From a virus, in IMG/VR virus record IMGVR_UViG_3300036985_004760, positions 1 through 22,360 of that record: a stretch of DNA of 22,360 nucleotides; one strand, written 5' to 3'. The notes under the pieces were generated by a model that ran no database searches, was not told the origin of the DNA, and saw only the letters and a list, made by a program, of their open reading frames with translations. How positions within the stretch are numbered: position 1 is the first letter of the stretch; every line of letters starts with the position of its first letter. The position numbers were made by a program, and so were the translations under genes. This document shows, one piece after another, positions 1 through 8,782 of this stretch.

Positions 1-1034
1 TCTGGGGTTGTGTATTCGGAAATAAAAACGGGGCAAGAAAAGTGAGTACCATCGTGAGCAACGGCTATTATATCCATTCGATTGCTTGTTAGCCGATGCC
101 CGTCTTGAGCTTCGATTTCAAAGTCAGCTTGGAAAGGAATCGTGATAGTTGCCCGATATTTGGTGTTGCGTTCTATCGTGCTTTTACCTTGGCACTTTAG
201 CCAATAAACATCAACGCTTGGCTTATCGCAGATTAGCTCAACTTCGATAACTCTTGATTGCGTCAAATCAACTCGCTTGAGTGCGATGACTTCATCAGTT
301 CGAACCAGGTCGCTTTGCTTGAGGCTATCGCTGATTAGTTTAATCGAGAGTTTCGGTGGCATCTTGTCAATCGTGATCGATGCTGCCAAAGCAAGATCCT
401 CAGCAGACGGCCATTTCGTGCTCAAAACAGGCTGATGGTTTTTTGGATCGAGATACCCGCCCAGTAGATTGGACCGCATCAAGTATGCAACAACGTCGCC
501 TACTCGTTGATTCGCAATCATCCATTCTCTTACTTCTGGCCTAAGTGCTTTAACGATCTCATTGCATCGCTGCACTTCTTCGCCTTCACTACCCGACGAC
601 CCCTGCGAAGTAAAAACGTAAGGATGATTGACCCGGAACCAATCGACTGCGTCGTAGTCTTGATGTTCGGGAAAGAACTGCAAGCAGCCTTGCCGCCAAG
701 AATCACGAACAGTGTGATACAGCGTTTGATTAGCTATATCGAGGTATCTTGTATTGCTGCCGCTTGCCTCGCTTGCGTTTGCAGCCGTGGAGGAATTCGA
801 AATTACAATGCCATTGAGGTAGTTTTCGGACGAATTTATCCCCCAACTTGTCGAGTCGCCTTTGCGAATGAGGTTGTCAAAATACTGTTCATAGTTTGCG
901 TGCAGACCGTCTCTGTTTTCATGCCAAATCTTTGTCGCTGTGTCGGGCAACGTGTAGACAGATTGGCCGATATTAAACCCTGGACCAGTGACTGGTGAAA
1001 ATACAGGCGTGTTTGCGAGTTTGTCGAATATCAT
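1..1034 (-). CDS. Unknown phage protein, 3' end cut off by the window edge
   Basis: An open frame starts at ATG 1034 and stays open to base 1, giving 344 codons with no stop. Its ATG overlaps the TGA of the upstream gene (ATGA, 4 bases), the same coupling used by its neighbours, which fixes the start. I do not recognise a family. The N-terminal half (residues 1-200) is mixed and polar, with several Trp and Tyr residues and a short Ser/Gly-rich stretch. From about residue 235 onward the pattern alternates hydrophobic and polar residues (around VIEVELICDKPSVDVYWL), which suggests an immunoglobulin-like beta-sandwich. Its place at the end of the tail fibre cluster suggests a virion-associated or adhesion role, but this is inference. 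The long plus-strand frame at 507-998 is its antisense shadow. Confidence 0.8.
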   Translation of the reverse strand, partial: MIFDKLANTPVFSPVTGPGFNIGQSVYTLPDTATKIWHENRDGLHANYEQYFDNLIRKGDSTSWGINSSENYLNGIVISNSSTAANASEASGSNTRYLDIANQTLYHTVRDSWRQGCLQFFPEHQDYDAVDWFRVNHPYVFTSQGSSGSEGEEVQRCNEIVKALRPEVREWMIANQRVGDVVAYLMRSNLLGGYLDPKNHQPVLSTKWPSAEDLALAASITIDKMPPKLSIKLISDSLKQSDLVRTDEVIALKRVDLTQSRVIEVELICDKPSVDVYWLKCQGKSTIERNTKYRATITIPFQADFEIEAQDGHRLTSNRMDIIAVAHDGTHFSCPVFISEYTTP

Positions 1035-1348
1035 GTCAAGATGTCCGGTATCGCCCAGGTACTTAACATAGCCTGCTGTTGATCGGCAGGTAGATCATAA
1101 AACATGTCCATCACCATGCGTTCTTTGACGGCGAGTAGTTGCGAGTATGCCCGGTCACCTTTTGCTGCCAAATCTGCTGAGACTAATTGAGCTAAAGACA
1201 ATTCCGGTATCATCTCAACTGGCAATCCTGTAACGGGATGCGTGGGATACAGAGCAAGACTTGCATTTTGTCTGCGCACTTGTGCGTTGTGTAATTGCAG
1301 TTCATAAGCCCAACCCCATTGTTGTTGTTGTGTAAGATTTTCTAACAT
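1031..1348 (-). CDS. Small unknown protein in the tail fibre cluster
   Basis: A 105-residue protein of no recognised family. The start at ATG 1348 is well supported by AGGAGG with a 6-base spacer inside the end of the upstream gene, and the two genes overlap by 7 bases. The protein looks helical and soluble: a Gln-rich N-terminus (TQQQQWGWAYELQLHNAQV), a central LSLAQLVSADLAAKGDRAYSQ helix and a C-terminal helix around PADQQQAML. There is no signal peptide or membrane segment. Its position between a beta-sandwich adhesin-like protein and another unknown protein is compatible with a fibre assembly factor or a small structural component, but nothing in the sequence proves this. Confidence 0.8.
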   Translation of the reverse strand: MLENLTQQQQWGWAYELQLHNAQVRRQNASLALYPTHPVTGLPVEMIPELSLAQLVSADLAAKGDRAYSQLLAVKERMVMDMFYDLPADQQQAMLSTWAIPDILT

Positions 1349-2022
1349 GCCATTCCTCCTATTAAATTGTTACGACGTGACGAACTACTTGCGGCTGGTT
1401 CTGCCTTGAATGATGCGATGGAAATTTCTGCTGCCGTTGATGTTCCCCACGATGCTGATGGATTTATTGCAGCAGCAGTTGTCTGAATTTTGTAGGCACA
1501 CATGATGCCGAAAATTACACCATTTGAATAATTGAATTGGTTTGAAATAGTCATTCCAGAATCAATTGCAATCGTATTAATTGCATTGAAGCAAAGCACT
1601 GAAACGATTAACTCGTTATCTTCCGATGGAGTTATCGAGCCGGTAGCTAATGCTGTTGCAGTCCCGGTTGTCGCACCATTTGATTGATCCGTAACCGATG
1701 TCGCCTTCGCGCCAGAAAACGCAACTACTGCTAGATTAGCGTAACTACCAGTCATAGCCGAAGTAAACGTATGCCCTGCGCCAACAGTTGGATTCAAACA
1801 ATAAAATAGACTTGCTCGACCAATGGTTGCCGAAGCGGTATTGATTATGTTGGTCCATGTATTGCTTTTGGAATCGCCAATTACCGGAACGGCATGAACA
1901 GCATAACTAGCAACAGCAATCACGATTAAATTCGCACCAGTCGTGTTGATGGAGGATGTCGTTGTTGAGTCTTGCGGAAACCCCGTCCCACCGACTGCGT
2001 TAGCTATGAGTGCGAATGCCAT
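1342..2022 (-). CDS. Putative tail or receptor-binding beta-sandwich protein
   Basis: A 226-residue protein starting at ATG 2022, overlapping the stop of the tail fibre gene by one base (TAATG). Its composition is rich in Ala, Ser and Thr, with repeated short beta strands: TGANLIVIAVASY, NTWTNI, ASLFYCLNP, HTFTSAMTG, NLAVVAFSG, NELIVSVLCF and AEISIASFK. This order matches a jelly-roll-like domain that I know from many phage tail and environmental virion proteins (exposed hydrophobic-alternating strands, then an ellvv-type strand, then a final fxA strand). A short tail (SSSSRRNNLIGGMAC) ends the protein. It lies directly downstream of the large fibre, so a role as fibre tip, adhesin or fibre accessory is likely but inferred. 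No catalytic motif is visible. Confidence 0.75.
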   Translation of the reverse strand: MAFALIANAVGGTGFPQDSTTTSSINTTGANLIVIAVASYAVHAVPVIGDSKSNTWTNIINTASATIGRASLFYCLNPTVGAGHTFTSAMTGSYANLAVVAFSGAKATSVTDQSNGATTGTATALATGSITPSEDNELIVSVLCFNAINTIAIDSGMTISNQFNYSNGVIFGIMCAYKIQTTAAAINPSASWGTSTAAEISIASFKAEPAASSSSRRNNLIGGMAC

Positions 2023-5000
2023 TATGTTGTACTCATTTCTGATTGCAGCACGTTAAGATTCGTGCCGTCCCACATCCACGTATAGGCACGTCTTGTTGAG
2101 GCGGTGTCAGTTGAAGTATCGATTTTCGTACATAGGAATTTTATAGTGCTTAAGTCGCTTGCATCAATAATTAAGTTTCTTGCTGTCGATCCGTTGAGTA
2201 CCAGAATCGTCCCCTGCATTGTCCCAGACGTTGGTACTGTGAGAGTAAGAGTTACGTTGCCGAGTGCCGATGCTAACGACAACTTTGTGATGTTTCCTGC
2301 ATTGAGGTCGATTGTTTGCGTTGTGCCCGTTGGCGTATACGTGCCCAACGTATGCTTGACGCCACTTGTAAACGTGCCACCTGCAAGCGGCATATTGCCA
2401 GATGCTGTACCTGTTAATGCAGCGGTAATCGTACCTGCCGTGAAGTTACCCGAAGCATCGCGTGCTACTAAAGTCGATGCCGTGTTGGCTGTTGCTACTC
2501 CGGTGCCTGTTGGTAGCCCGTTTATTACTGGGGTAGCTATCGTTGGTGATGTGCCTCGTACTAACCCACCCGTACCAGTAGCACTAGCACCACCGAGAGT
2601 ATCAACCATTGCCGATACTGTTGTGTCATCGAGTACGGTACTGGCTGCTGCCGTAATTGCTAAGCCTAATGCCGTAGCAACTCCAGTACCTAGTCCGCTG
2701 ATACCTGTCGATACTGGAATCGTGTCACCGACGTATAACACATTTCCATCGGATACAGCACCATCTAACAATGCCTTCGTGAATGTTCCAAGAGACGCAG
2801 CAAACGAACCCGCTCCGGTTCCGGTTACTGCTCCAGTCAGCGTGATTGTTTGGTCGCCTGTGTTGGTGCCACTATGTGTGCCGCTGCTTACCGTAGCCGA
2901 TGCACTCACCGTTAGAGTTGCACCGTCTGCAATCGTTAGCGTAGAGCCTGTTGCCGGTGTAGTCAGCGTTACTTTGTTTAGGGTCGTAGCCGCTGCAACT
3001 CCAAGAACAGGAGTTACAAATGTTGGACTAGTACCAAATACTAAAGCACCAGAACCCGTTTCGTCACTAATCACACCAAGCAATTGAGCCGATGTCGTTG
3101 CAGCAAATTGCGATAGCGGATTAGCAGTCTGTGCGTTTCCGCCACCCGATGGAGTAATAAATTCCATCGCTGTGGCCCCGGCATTTACCTGGAGTATTTG
3201 GCCTGCTGTACCAATAGTCGCAACACCCGTACCGCCTTTCGCAACAGGAACCGTATCCGAAAGAGTCGAACCCGCTGCCGTGACTGTGATGTTCGTCGAG
3301 CCGTTAAACGATACTCCGTTGATTGTCCTAGCAGTCGTTAGCGTTGCGGCAGAGCCACTTGCGTTGCCCGTTAATGCACCTACGAAAGTTGGTGCCGTCA
3401 CAGTGCCGCTTGCGGTTAGGTTCGTGAGCAGCAGCGAGCCTAGTGCGTTGTTGGCTGTAGTGCCGATTTGCAAGACATTAGCGGCATTGCGAGATAGTCG
3501 GATGTCACCACCACCTGTTCCGTCAGCGTTACCGTGCCAGCTAACATAGTGCGAATCACCAAAACCCAATCTTCCTGAACCACACACAACCGTTCCTGCT
3601 GATCCAACTACATGGAGGGCCATATTTCCAGCCCCTCCATTAACAATTATGTTATTTGCTTGAAGGTTATTGCTGCTTATTGTTGGAGCCGCTCCCGATG
3701 TTGGCCCTAATGCAAGTGTGCCTGATGCGGTGATGTTGCCGCAGGCTATTGCTCCAGCCGCATCGTTTGTCGTACCATTGCTTCCTACTCTTAACGTACC
3801 GGATACTGAACCATACAACGACACGTTAGTCGTCCAGCGTATTGGATAAGCATTGTTAGGAATAACGATACCACCGTTAGCACCGTCACCCCCAAAACAA
3901 TAAGCGCTGGCAGACTTTACCCAAGTAGTTGCTTGAGCAGATGAATATTCTAACCCATTGGCTGGTGGCGTAGAATTGCCAGTTACCGCCAAGCACACTC
4001 CCGTTACTACGCCGCTTGCGGTTAGGTTGCCTGTTATAACTTGATTGCCAATGAATGTTTGCGACTGTCCGAGATACGCTACGTTGTCGTCACTAACGGC
4101 TGCATCCAACAATGCTTTGGTGAATGTACCAAGAGAAGTTGCAAATGAACCTGTACCCGTTCCAGTTATTGCACCGGTCAATGCGATTGTTTGGTCGCCT
4201 GTGTTGGTATTCGAGTTCGTCCCGGTGATGTCCGAAGTAAACGCAACAGTTCCGCTTGCGTCTTTAAGCGTGTAGGTGCGTGCTGCTGTTGCCGTGTTCG
4301 TGAACTTACTTGAAAACGTATCAGCTACGTTTCGCATCAACAACGTAGTGTCGTTAAAAGTCTTAGCTGCTGTTACAGTCTGGACAGTACCAAGAGCCAT
4401 GTCTCCAGACCCACCAGAGCCGCTAGGAGCCGCCCACGTACCGTCACCTCGCCAAAAGGTCGATCCTGATGCAGATGTACCTGAGTTGAGATTTCCAACT
4501 GGCAAGTTACCTGTAACACCGCCCACCCCCGATGCAGAAAGGTTAGCTGCTGCTGCGGTGCCAGTTGTGTTTTGATTGAAAGTTGGAAATGAAGTTAAAG
4601 ATGCTGCACTACCACTTGGTGTTAGGTAGTCGGTGCCAGCAACGGCGATGCTAGGTATACCTGTCGTTGTGGTATTTTTAAGGATACCTGTTGCAAGTCC
4701 AGCTAATGACGTGCTGTTGATTGCAACGACGGTTAATACACTTGATCCAGTTGCGTCTCCAGTGTGATTCGCATTCGTGACAAGTCCGCTGTACTGTGTG
4801 TTTGTTGCGTTGTCACCAGTGTTGGTGTTGCTGTGAGTCCCACTGCTTATCGTAGCCGTAGCACTGACGGTTAGAGTTGCACCGTCTGCAATCGTTAGCG
4901 TAGAGCCTGTTGCTGGTGTAGTCAGCGTTACTTTGTTGACAGTCGTAGCCACTATGCCACCGTTTACAGCCAAGCCATTAGACGGAACGGTAACCGATGC

Positions 5001-5624
5001 CGACGTAGCAAATCCGATCGTAGCAGTACCCGCAACAGATAGCTTCGCCTGTGGCAAATTGCTCGGTGCATAATAGTCACCAATTCCAATATTGCCACCG
5101 GTGCCGACAAACAATCGAGACGGCCCAGTAGATACATCAGTTACAAAAAACTCGCCAGCAGAATTTAGGTTCCACGATACGATTTTTGCAGAATTTATGA
5201 ACAAGACGGAAGGCGAAGTGTTAGTCGATGCAAGCAGCGATAAACTAGGATTAGCCTTTGAAATAGTTTGATCTTGAGAGAACGTATTAGCCGTGCCAAC
5301 GTAGGCTACGTTGTCGTCCGAGACGGCTGCATCCAGTTCGGCTTTAGTGAATGCAAGGCGCGCAACCGGAAGCGTACCAGATGTAATTTCAGTTGCAACG
5401 TGGTTGTGCGCTGTTGGGGCGTCACCAACATAAAGGACGTTACCATCGGAAACCGCTGCATCCAGTTGTGCTTTGGTGAACGAACCGAGTACGGCTGCAT
5501 TGCCGACTGACGTAACGTGGCCCGTTAGGTTTGAATTGACTGCTTGATTTAGAGTCAGCCCGCTAGAAAGATTAACTTTTATGCCTTCAGTGGTCGAGAC
5601 TGTAACGTTTACTTGATCAGACAT
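2022..5624 (-). CDS. Long repetitive tail fibre protein
   Basis: A 1200-residue fibre. I place the start at ATG 5624 (MSDQVNVTV), which forms TAATG with the upstream stop; an earlier in-frame ATG at 5666 lies inside the upstream gene and lacks this coupling. The sequence is low in charged residues and very rich in Gly, Ser, Thr, Ala and Val. Typical fibre motifs recur: FTKAxLDxAVSDxNVxYxG four times (about residues 48, 91, 500 and 945), NTGDQT-LTGA-TGTGxGSF twice, a [17 protein letters not shown] block twice (about 230 and 883) and [17 protein letters not shown] once. Such modules usually form trimeric beta-helical or collagen-like shafts. The C-terminal about 110 residues ([13 protein letters not shown] onward, ending [16 protein letters not shown]) look like a distinct beta-rich knob seen in other phage tail proteins. 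It probably recognises the host surface. Confidence 0.9.
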   Translation of the reverse strand: MSDQVNVTVSTTEGIKVNLSSGLTLNQAVNSNLTGHVTSVGNAAVLGSFTKAQLDAAVSDGNVLYVGDAPTAHNHVATEITSGTLPVARLAFTKAELDAAVSDDNVAYVGTANTFSQDQTISKANPSLSLLASTNTSPSVLFINSAKIVSWNLNSAGEFFVTDVSTGPSRLFVGTGGNIGIGDYYAPSNLPQAKLSVAGTATIGFATSASVTVPSNGLAVNGGIVATTVNKVTLTTPATGSTLTIADGATLTVSATATISSGTHSNTNTGDNATNTQYSGLVTNANHTGDATGSSVLTVVAINSTSLAGLATGILKNTTTTGIPSIAVAGTDYLTPSGSAASLTSFPTFNQNTTGTAAAANLSASGVGGVTGNLPVGNLNSGTSASGSTFWRGDGTWAAPSGSGGSGDMALGTVQTVTAAKTFNDTTLLMRNVADTFSSKFTNTATAARTYTLKDASGTVAFTSDITGTNSNTNTGDQTIALTGAITGTGTGSFATSLGTFTKALLDAAVSDDNVAYLGQSQTFIGNQVITGNLTASGVVTGVCLAVTGNSTPPANGLEYSSAQATTWVKSASAYCFGGDGANGGIVIPNNAYPIRWTTNVSLYGSVSGTLRVGSNGTTNDAAGAIACGNITASGTLALGPTSGAAPTISSNNLQANNIIVNGGAGNMALHVVGSAGTVVCGSGRLGFGDSHYVSWHGNADGTGGGDIRLSRNAANVLQIGTTANNALGSLLLTNLTASGTVTAPTFVGALTGNASGSAATLTTARTINGVSFNGSTNITVTAAGSTLSDTVPVAKGGTGVATIGTAGQILQVNAGATAMEFITPSGGGNAQTANPLSQFAATTSAQLLGVISDETGSGALVFGTSPTFVTPVLGVAAATTLNKVTLTTPATGSTLTIADGATLTVSASATVSSGTHSGTNTGDQTITLTGAVTGTGAGSFAASLGTFTKALLDGAVSDGNVLYVGDTIPVSTGISGLGTGVATALGLAITAAASTVLDDTTVSAMVDTLGGASATGTGGLVRGTSPTIATPVINGLPTGTGVATANTASTLVARDASGNFTAGTITAALTGTASGNMPLAGGTFTSGVKHTLGTYTPTGTTQTIDLNAGNITKLSLASALGNVTLTLTVPTSGTMQGTILVLNGSTARNLIIDASDLSTIKFLCTKIDTSTDTASTRRAYTWMWDGTNLNVLQSEMSTT
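2911..2978. repeat. 68-bp direct repeat inside the tail fibre gene, copy 1
   Basis: This 68-base stretch is identical to 4870-4937 except for one base (C/T). It encodes the block [18 protein letters not shown] near residue 883 of the fibre. Bases on both sides are also similar but have drifted more, so it is the best-preserved part of a longer duplicated module. Confidence 0.9.
4870..4937. repeat. 68-bp direct repeat inside the tail fibre gene, copy 2
   Basis: Second copy of the repeat at 2911-2978, encoding the matching block near residue 230 of the fibre. One mismatch in 68 bases is much closer than the flanking similarity, which suggests recent duplication, gene conversion or recombination within the gene. 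Confidence 0.9.
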
Positions 5625-5974
5625 TAAACAGGACCCATCGTTAAAACACCCCAAAAAAGCAAGCACTCAAATGCTGAAGATGTCCATGCAACGCTATAAA
5701 CATACTTGCCAGCCGGATCATCGATTGAACGACCAGGCTCTATAGGATTAGATTCTGGTATCTCAAGAAGACACTGAGTTGCATTTAATGCAACTTGATC
5801 GAATGTATCTAGCGTTGCTTTGTCAAAGCTTCTACATATTCTTGTCGTGATAGTGCCGGTTGAAAGCACAATATCAACATTGTTAAGCGCAAGCGAAAAG
5901 AGCGTAGACCATCTGATGCCTTTATACACCAATATGTCTACGCGTTTTGCACGTGGTCCAAGTACGTCTGGCAT
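5624..5974 (-). CDS. Putative Ig-like baseplate or fibre attachment protein
   Basis: A 116-residue protein starting at ATG 5974, in TAATG overlap with the stop of the subtilisin-like gene; its own TAA overlaps the fibre start in the same way. The layout resembles the small N-terminal Ig-like domain of BppU-type baseplate upper proteins: [18 protein letters not shown] (a D-x-x-x-x-rG-type opening strand), a [13 protein letters not shown] strand, QCLLEIPE, then [14 protein letters not shown] and a closing LLFWGVLTM strand. In other phages such proteins join fibres to the baseplate. The family assignment rests on pattern alone and is moderate to low. Its place directly before the fibre gene agrees with an adaptor role. 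Confidence 0.7.
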   Translation of the reverse strand: MPDVLGPRAKRVDILVYKGIRWSTLFSLALNNVDIVLSTGTITTRICRSFDKATLDTFDQVALNATQCLLEIPESNPIEPGRSIDDPAGKYVYSVAWTSSAFECLLFWGVLTMGPV

Positions 5975-7596
5975 TACAGGCCTTCAGCTGCTGCTTGCAT
6001 TGCTGCAATGTAATCAGGTGTTGCAGTTAAATTCATTGCTTTCACGGCAACTGAGACAGGATCGCGCCAACCCCAGTACCATTCGTAGCGACCATCTTTT
6101 CTTACATCATTTATGGTACCAACAACTTCAGCCATTGCAGCTTGTAGTGTTTGACATTGACCAGTTACGCACTGTCGAGATAACGCGTCAAGCTTTAATG
6201 TGAGTGCAGTCTTGATAGCAAGTGCAGTTGGCTTATCAAGTAGTGCTGCTTTGGCTTTACTCAAGTCTCGAATCTTTGCAAAGTCTTTGCCTGGCACCGG
6301 CACTGGTGTCACTGGAATTGTATCACCCTTGACAACTACCTTAACCCATTGTGGCGGTCCGGTTGAGTTTCTTAAAGACACCCAGAGCAATTGCCCAGGC
6401 TTTCCAACGATCATTACTTTGCCTTCAACTGGCTTCTGTACGATCGGAGGAAACTTCATATCGTCATGTATCTCAACCCACTCAACGCTTGGATTAGGCG
6501 TAAGCAATACGCCAAACTCTTTCTGTGGCTTTAAGTCTTCTGTAAAGATCAGCACTTGGTTACCATCAGGAGTTATAACCGCAGACTTAGCACGCTGAAA
6601 CGTGACTTGCTTCTGTTCTTGACCCAGCACAACCGACTGAAAGATTAGTAGAATAACAACAATGTTTGCGATCTTCTTGAGAATCCAAGCTACGATATTT
6701 TGGTTAGTGACTGTGATACCATCTCCAAATCTTGGATCTCTCCCTACTGGACCAGCGTCTTTTAAGAACTCTTCCGATTTTAAGAAAGCGACAAGACCAC
6801 GTGAGGTCAAAGCAGTCTTCATGCCAAGCTGTTTCATTGCTTGACGAAGCAGCAAGCAAGCCCCAGCAGCAGTTGGCGTTGCCATCGATGTGCCTGACAT
6901 GAACGATGTGCTGTCTGGACCGTTTATGCCAGCGCTTAAAATCAGGCCACCACCTGCACACAAGTCAATTCGAGCTCCACCAGAACTGAACCCTGAGATT
7001 GAGCCATCTTGATTATGACTTGCAACACACACAGTGCTAGGACTTAACGCTGGTGCTATGACAGTTGAAGCACCATTATAACCAGCATTACCAGCTGCAA
7101 CGAATAACCACTTGCCTGAGTCTTCGATCTCTTTTAGTGCAGATTGTGTTGAGCTATCCACGTAATTGCCACCACCCCATGAGCAAGATATGATATCGCC
7201 TTCTTGCTCAGCAGCCCATAGCAACCCTGCAACAGTGTTTGACCCATTCCCGCTGTCACCAAGGACCTTGCCAACTTTAAGATCAGCTTCTGGAGCAGCA
7301 CCTAAACCATTGCGACCTAGGATAGAACCGATTGTATGGGTTCCATGCCCGTTGTTGTCAATAACACTTTGTGAAGAGCTTGTGAAGTTCTTAACAGCGA
7401 GTGGGTCAGGTAATGAATTATGCTTTCTAATTCCGGTATCAAGGTTAATTGCAATGCAACCTTTGCCGGTCATGCCAGCGTCTTTGAGCTGCTGCATCAA
7501 AGCTTCTGGCAGTGTCCAAGGTCGAGCACCTTGGATGGAGATAAGGTTCGTGTGGACCTTATGATCAGGTGGTATTCCGAAGATAGGCTCCGACAT
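5974..7596 (-). CDS. Subtilisin-like serine protease fused to a membrane-anchored C-terminal region
   Basis: A 540-residue protein. The start at ATG 7596 has GGAG seven bases upstream. Residues 1-295 form an S8 (subtilase) domain with the complete catalytic set: Asp53 in NLDTGI, His84 in NGHGTHT, oxyanion Asn170 in AAGNAG and Ser237 in GTSMATP. No N-terminal signal peptide is visible. Residues about 302-326 (around ILKKIANIVVILLIF) form a strong hydrophobic helix preceded by two Lys, ending VLGQEQ; it looks like a signal peptide or anchor placed in mid-protein. The remaining 215 residues include a beta-rich part (VEWVEIHDDM to VKVVVKGD), a Pro-Val linker and a helical end with CVTGQC. The protein sits among tail genes, so it may process a virion or host surface protein. 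Whether it is in the particle is unknown. Confidence 0.9.
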   Translation of the reverse strand: MSEPIFGIPPDHKVHTNLISIQGARPWTLPEALMQQLKDAGMTGKGCIAINLDTGIRKHNSLPDPLAVKNFTSSSQSVIDNNGHGTHTIGSILGRNGLGAAPEADLKVGKVLGDSGNGSNTVAGLLWAAEQEGDIISCSWGGGNYVDSSTQSALKEIEDSGKWLFVAAGNAGYNGASTVIAPALSPSTVCVASHNQDGSISGFSSGGARIDLCAGGGLILSAGINGPDSTSFMSGTSMATPTAAGACLLLRQAMKQLGMKTALTSRGLVAFLKSEEFLKDAGPVGRDPRFGDGITVTNQNIVAWILKKIANIVVILLIFQSVVLGQEQKQVTFQRAKSAVITPDGNQVLIFTEDLKPQKEFGVLLTPNPSVEWVEIHDDMKFPPIVQKPVEGKVMIVGKPGQLLWVSLRNSTGPPQWVKVVVKGDTIPVTPVPVPGKDFAKIRDLSKAKAALLDKPTALAIKTALTLKLDALSRQCVTGQCQTLQAAMAEVVGTINDVRKDGRYEWYWGWRDPVSVAVKAMNLTATPDYIAAMQAAAEGL

Positions 7597-7598
7597 TA

Positions 7599-8252
7599 TT
7601 ACGCTCCGATGAAGAAAGTAAATCCGTCGTTCATGATCAACGTCGAGCCTTCTGTTGTAACATAGAAGTCTTTAACGTCTGTCATGTTGTAGCCTAATAA
7701 GTCGATCAGCTTGATGATAATCGGCAGTAGTCGCTCAATGAAACTAATCAAGCCGTCCCAATCAATAGCAGCTCCGCTTACAAGCCCTTCTTGGACAGCC
7801 GATTCTCGCACAGCTTCTTGTATCTCTGCGAGTTTAGCTGGGTTCAGCGACGAACGCGAAATTGCAAAGTATTGCAGAATCGTAATATCGCCGTTACGAT
7901 GTGCGTTACCGACAGCTTTCATCAACGACTGTCGGAATTCATTACGGCGCATGCCTAAGCTTGCAACCTCAGGTGACTCTGGTGTTCCACAATTGCCAGT
8001 TAAGCAAGCAGGTGCAGGAGCTGGTACATACACCATTGCTTGGCCACTACAGCTTGCGCTCATTGATGAGCCGCAAGTAGCTTTCGCTTGACCACGAATC
8101 CTTGAAATAATTCCTAGCCTTGTAGAGGTTGTGCCGTAGTCTCCAGAACAGCTTGCTTGACGCTTGATAGCATTTCGTAGTGGTCCTTGAGCCACGCATG
8201 GTACACACGAGAGCGAGACAACAGTCATACACATTAGATAAATCTTGATCAT
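7599..8252 (-). CDS. Sec-exported protein of unknown function
   Basis: A 217-residue protein. Start ATG 8252 overlaps the upstream stop (ATGA) and has GGGAG with a 6-base spacer. Residues 1-21 (MIKIYLMCMTVVSLSCVPCVA) are a typical Sec signal peptide: a Lys near the start, a hydrophobic core and a likely cut after VxA at residue 21. I see no convincing lipobox. The mature part has several Cys residues (CSGD, CGSS, CSGQ, CLTGNC), a helical middle (RRNEFRQSLMKAVGNAHR) and a hydrophobic helix near residues 167-184 (LISFIERLLPIIIKLIDLLG). The C-terminal 30 residues are polar and end FFIGA. I do not recognise the family. A lysis or cell-envelope role is possible from the export signal, but there is no catalytic motif. 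Confidence 0.85.
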   Translation of the reverse strand: MIKIYLMCMTVVSLSCVPCVAQGPLRNAIKRQASCSGDYGTTSTRLGIISRIRGQAKATCGSSMSASCSGQAMVYVPAPAPACLTGNCGTPESPEVASLGMRRNEFRQSLMKAVGNAHRNGDITILQYFAISRSSLNPAKLAEIQEAVRESAVQEGLVSGAAIDWDGLISFIERLLPIIIKLIDLLGYNMTDVKDFYVTTEGSTLIMNDGFTFFIGA

Positions 8253-8782
8253 ACATTACTCCCTGGTAGTGGTAAAAACAAACTGGTTAACACTTGAACT
8301 TCCGCGACGATAGTACACATTGAAGAAAAGCCGACTACATTTCGATTCGCCTCTGCTCTTGTAAGGCCGATCTGTCCGTTAAGAAAGGATATCTTCTTCA
8401 ACGGTGTATCATCTTTCCAAACAAATATACCTGTATTCTTACTTAAGTAAGTCATTCTTGTCATTAGGAACCAGCATAACTTATTTATTTTAACTTGCGT
8501 AAGGCTGCCACTACTTATCAGCACTTCATAGTTTACTGAGAACTTACTATGACTAGAGCTAGACGTCGTCGGACCTGTAATCCCAACTAATGATAACGCT
8601 AACTCAGGATAGTCAGCGTCACTCGTGCCACGTTTATAAGTGTATGAATCATCAATAAGACTACGAATACAGTTAGTTGCGATCAAGTCAGACGCATTGC
8701 TCTTCAAGTCGCCGAAAATGAAATCGTATAGTGAAGTTAAGAGGTCGATTTTGCAAGCTCCTTCTGTAAGTCTTGAGTACAT
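8249..8782 (-). CDS. Putative tail terminator or neck protein
   Basis: A 177-residue protein. The listed ATG at 8782 has no clear ribosome binding site and lies 46 bases inside the upstream gene. An AGAAGGAG lies later, 8 bases before an in-frame ATC (about 8746), so the N-terminal boundary is uncertain by about 12 residues. The body starts with LLTSLYDFIFGDLKSNASDLI and contains DADYPELALSLVGITGP followed by beta strands (FSVNYEVLI) and a helix (KINKLCWFLMTRMTYL). This helix-strand pattern and the place after a tail-completion gene are typical of tail terminator (gpU-like) or minor tail proteins. No specific motif clinches the family. Confidence 0.75.
   Translation of the reverse strand: MYSRLTEGACKIDLLTSLYDFIFGDLKSNASDLIATNCIRSLIDDSYTYKRGTSDADYPELALSLVGITGPTTSSSSHSKFSVNYEVLISSGSLTQVKINKLCWFLMTRMTYLSKNTGIFVWKDDTPLKKISFLNGQIGLTRAEANRNVVGFSSMCTIVAEVQVLTSLFLPLPGSNV

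Noticed and set aside
507-998. A 163-codon plus-strand frame near the left edge
   Set aside because: The minus strand has a continuous open frame across the same region (1-1034) in ATGA overlap with the preceding gene, so this is a shadow.
2104-3087. A 327-codon open frame on the plus strand inside the tail fibre region (with others at 3172-3549 and 4045-4575)
   Set aside because: It is antisense to a well-supported fibre gene. Its Val/Pro/Ala-rich sequence is what the complement of Gly/Thr/Ala/Asn-rich fibre codons gives, and it has no binding site or neighbours on that strand.
2022-5624. Variable region of a diversity-generating retroelement in the fibre gene
   Set aside because: No reverse transcriptase or template repeat is present in the window, and the internal repeats differ in a way not focused on adenines.
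7599-8252. Rz-type spanin or holin
   Set aside because: No lipobox pair, no second embedded gene with spanin features and no multi-membrane holin layout. Only a Sec signal and one later hydrophobic helix are seen.
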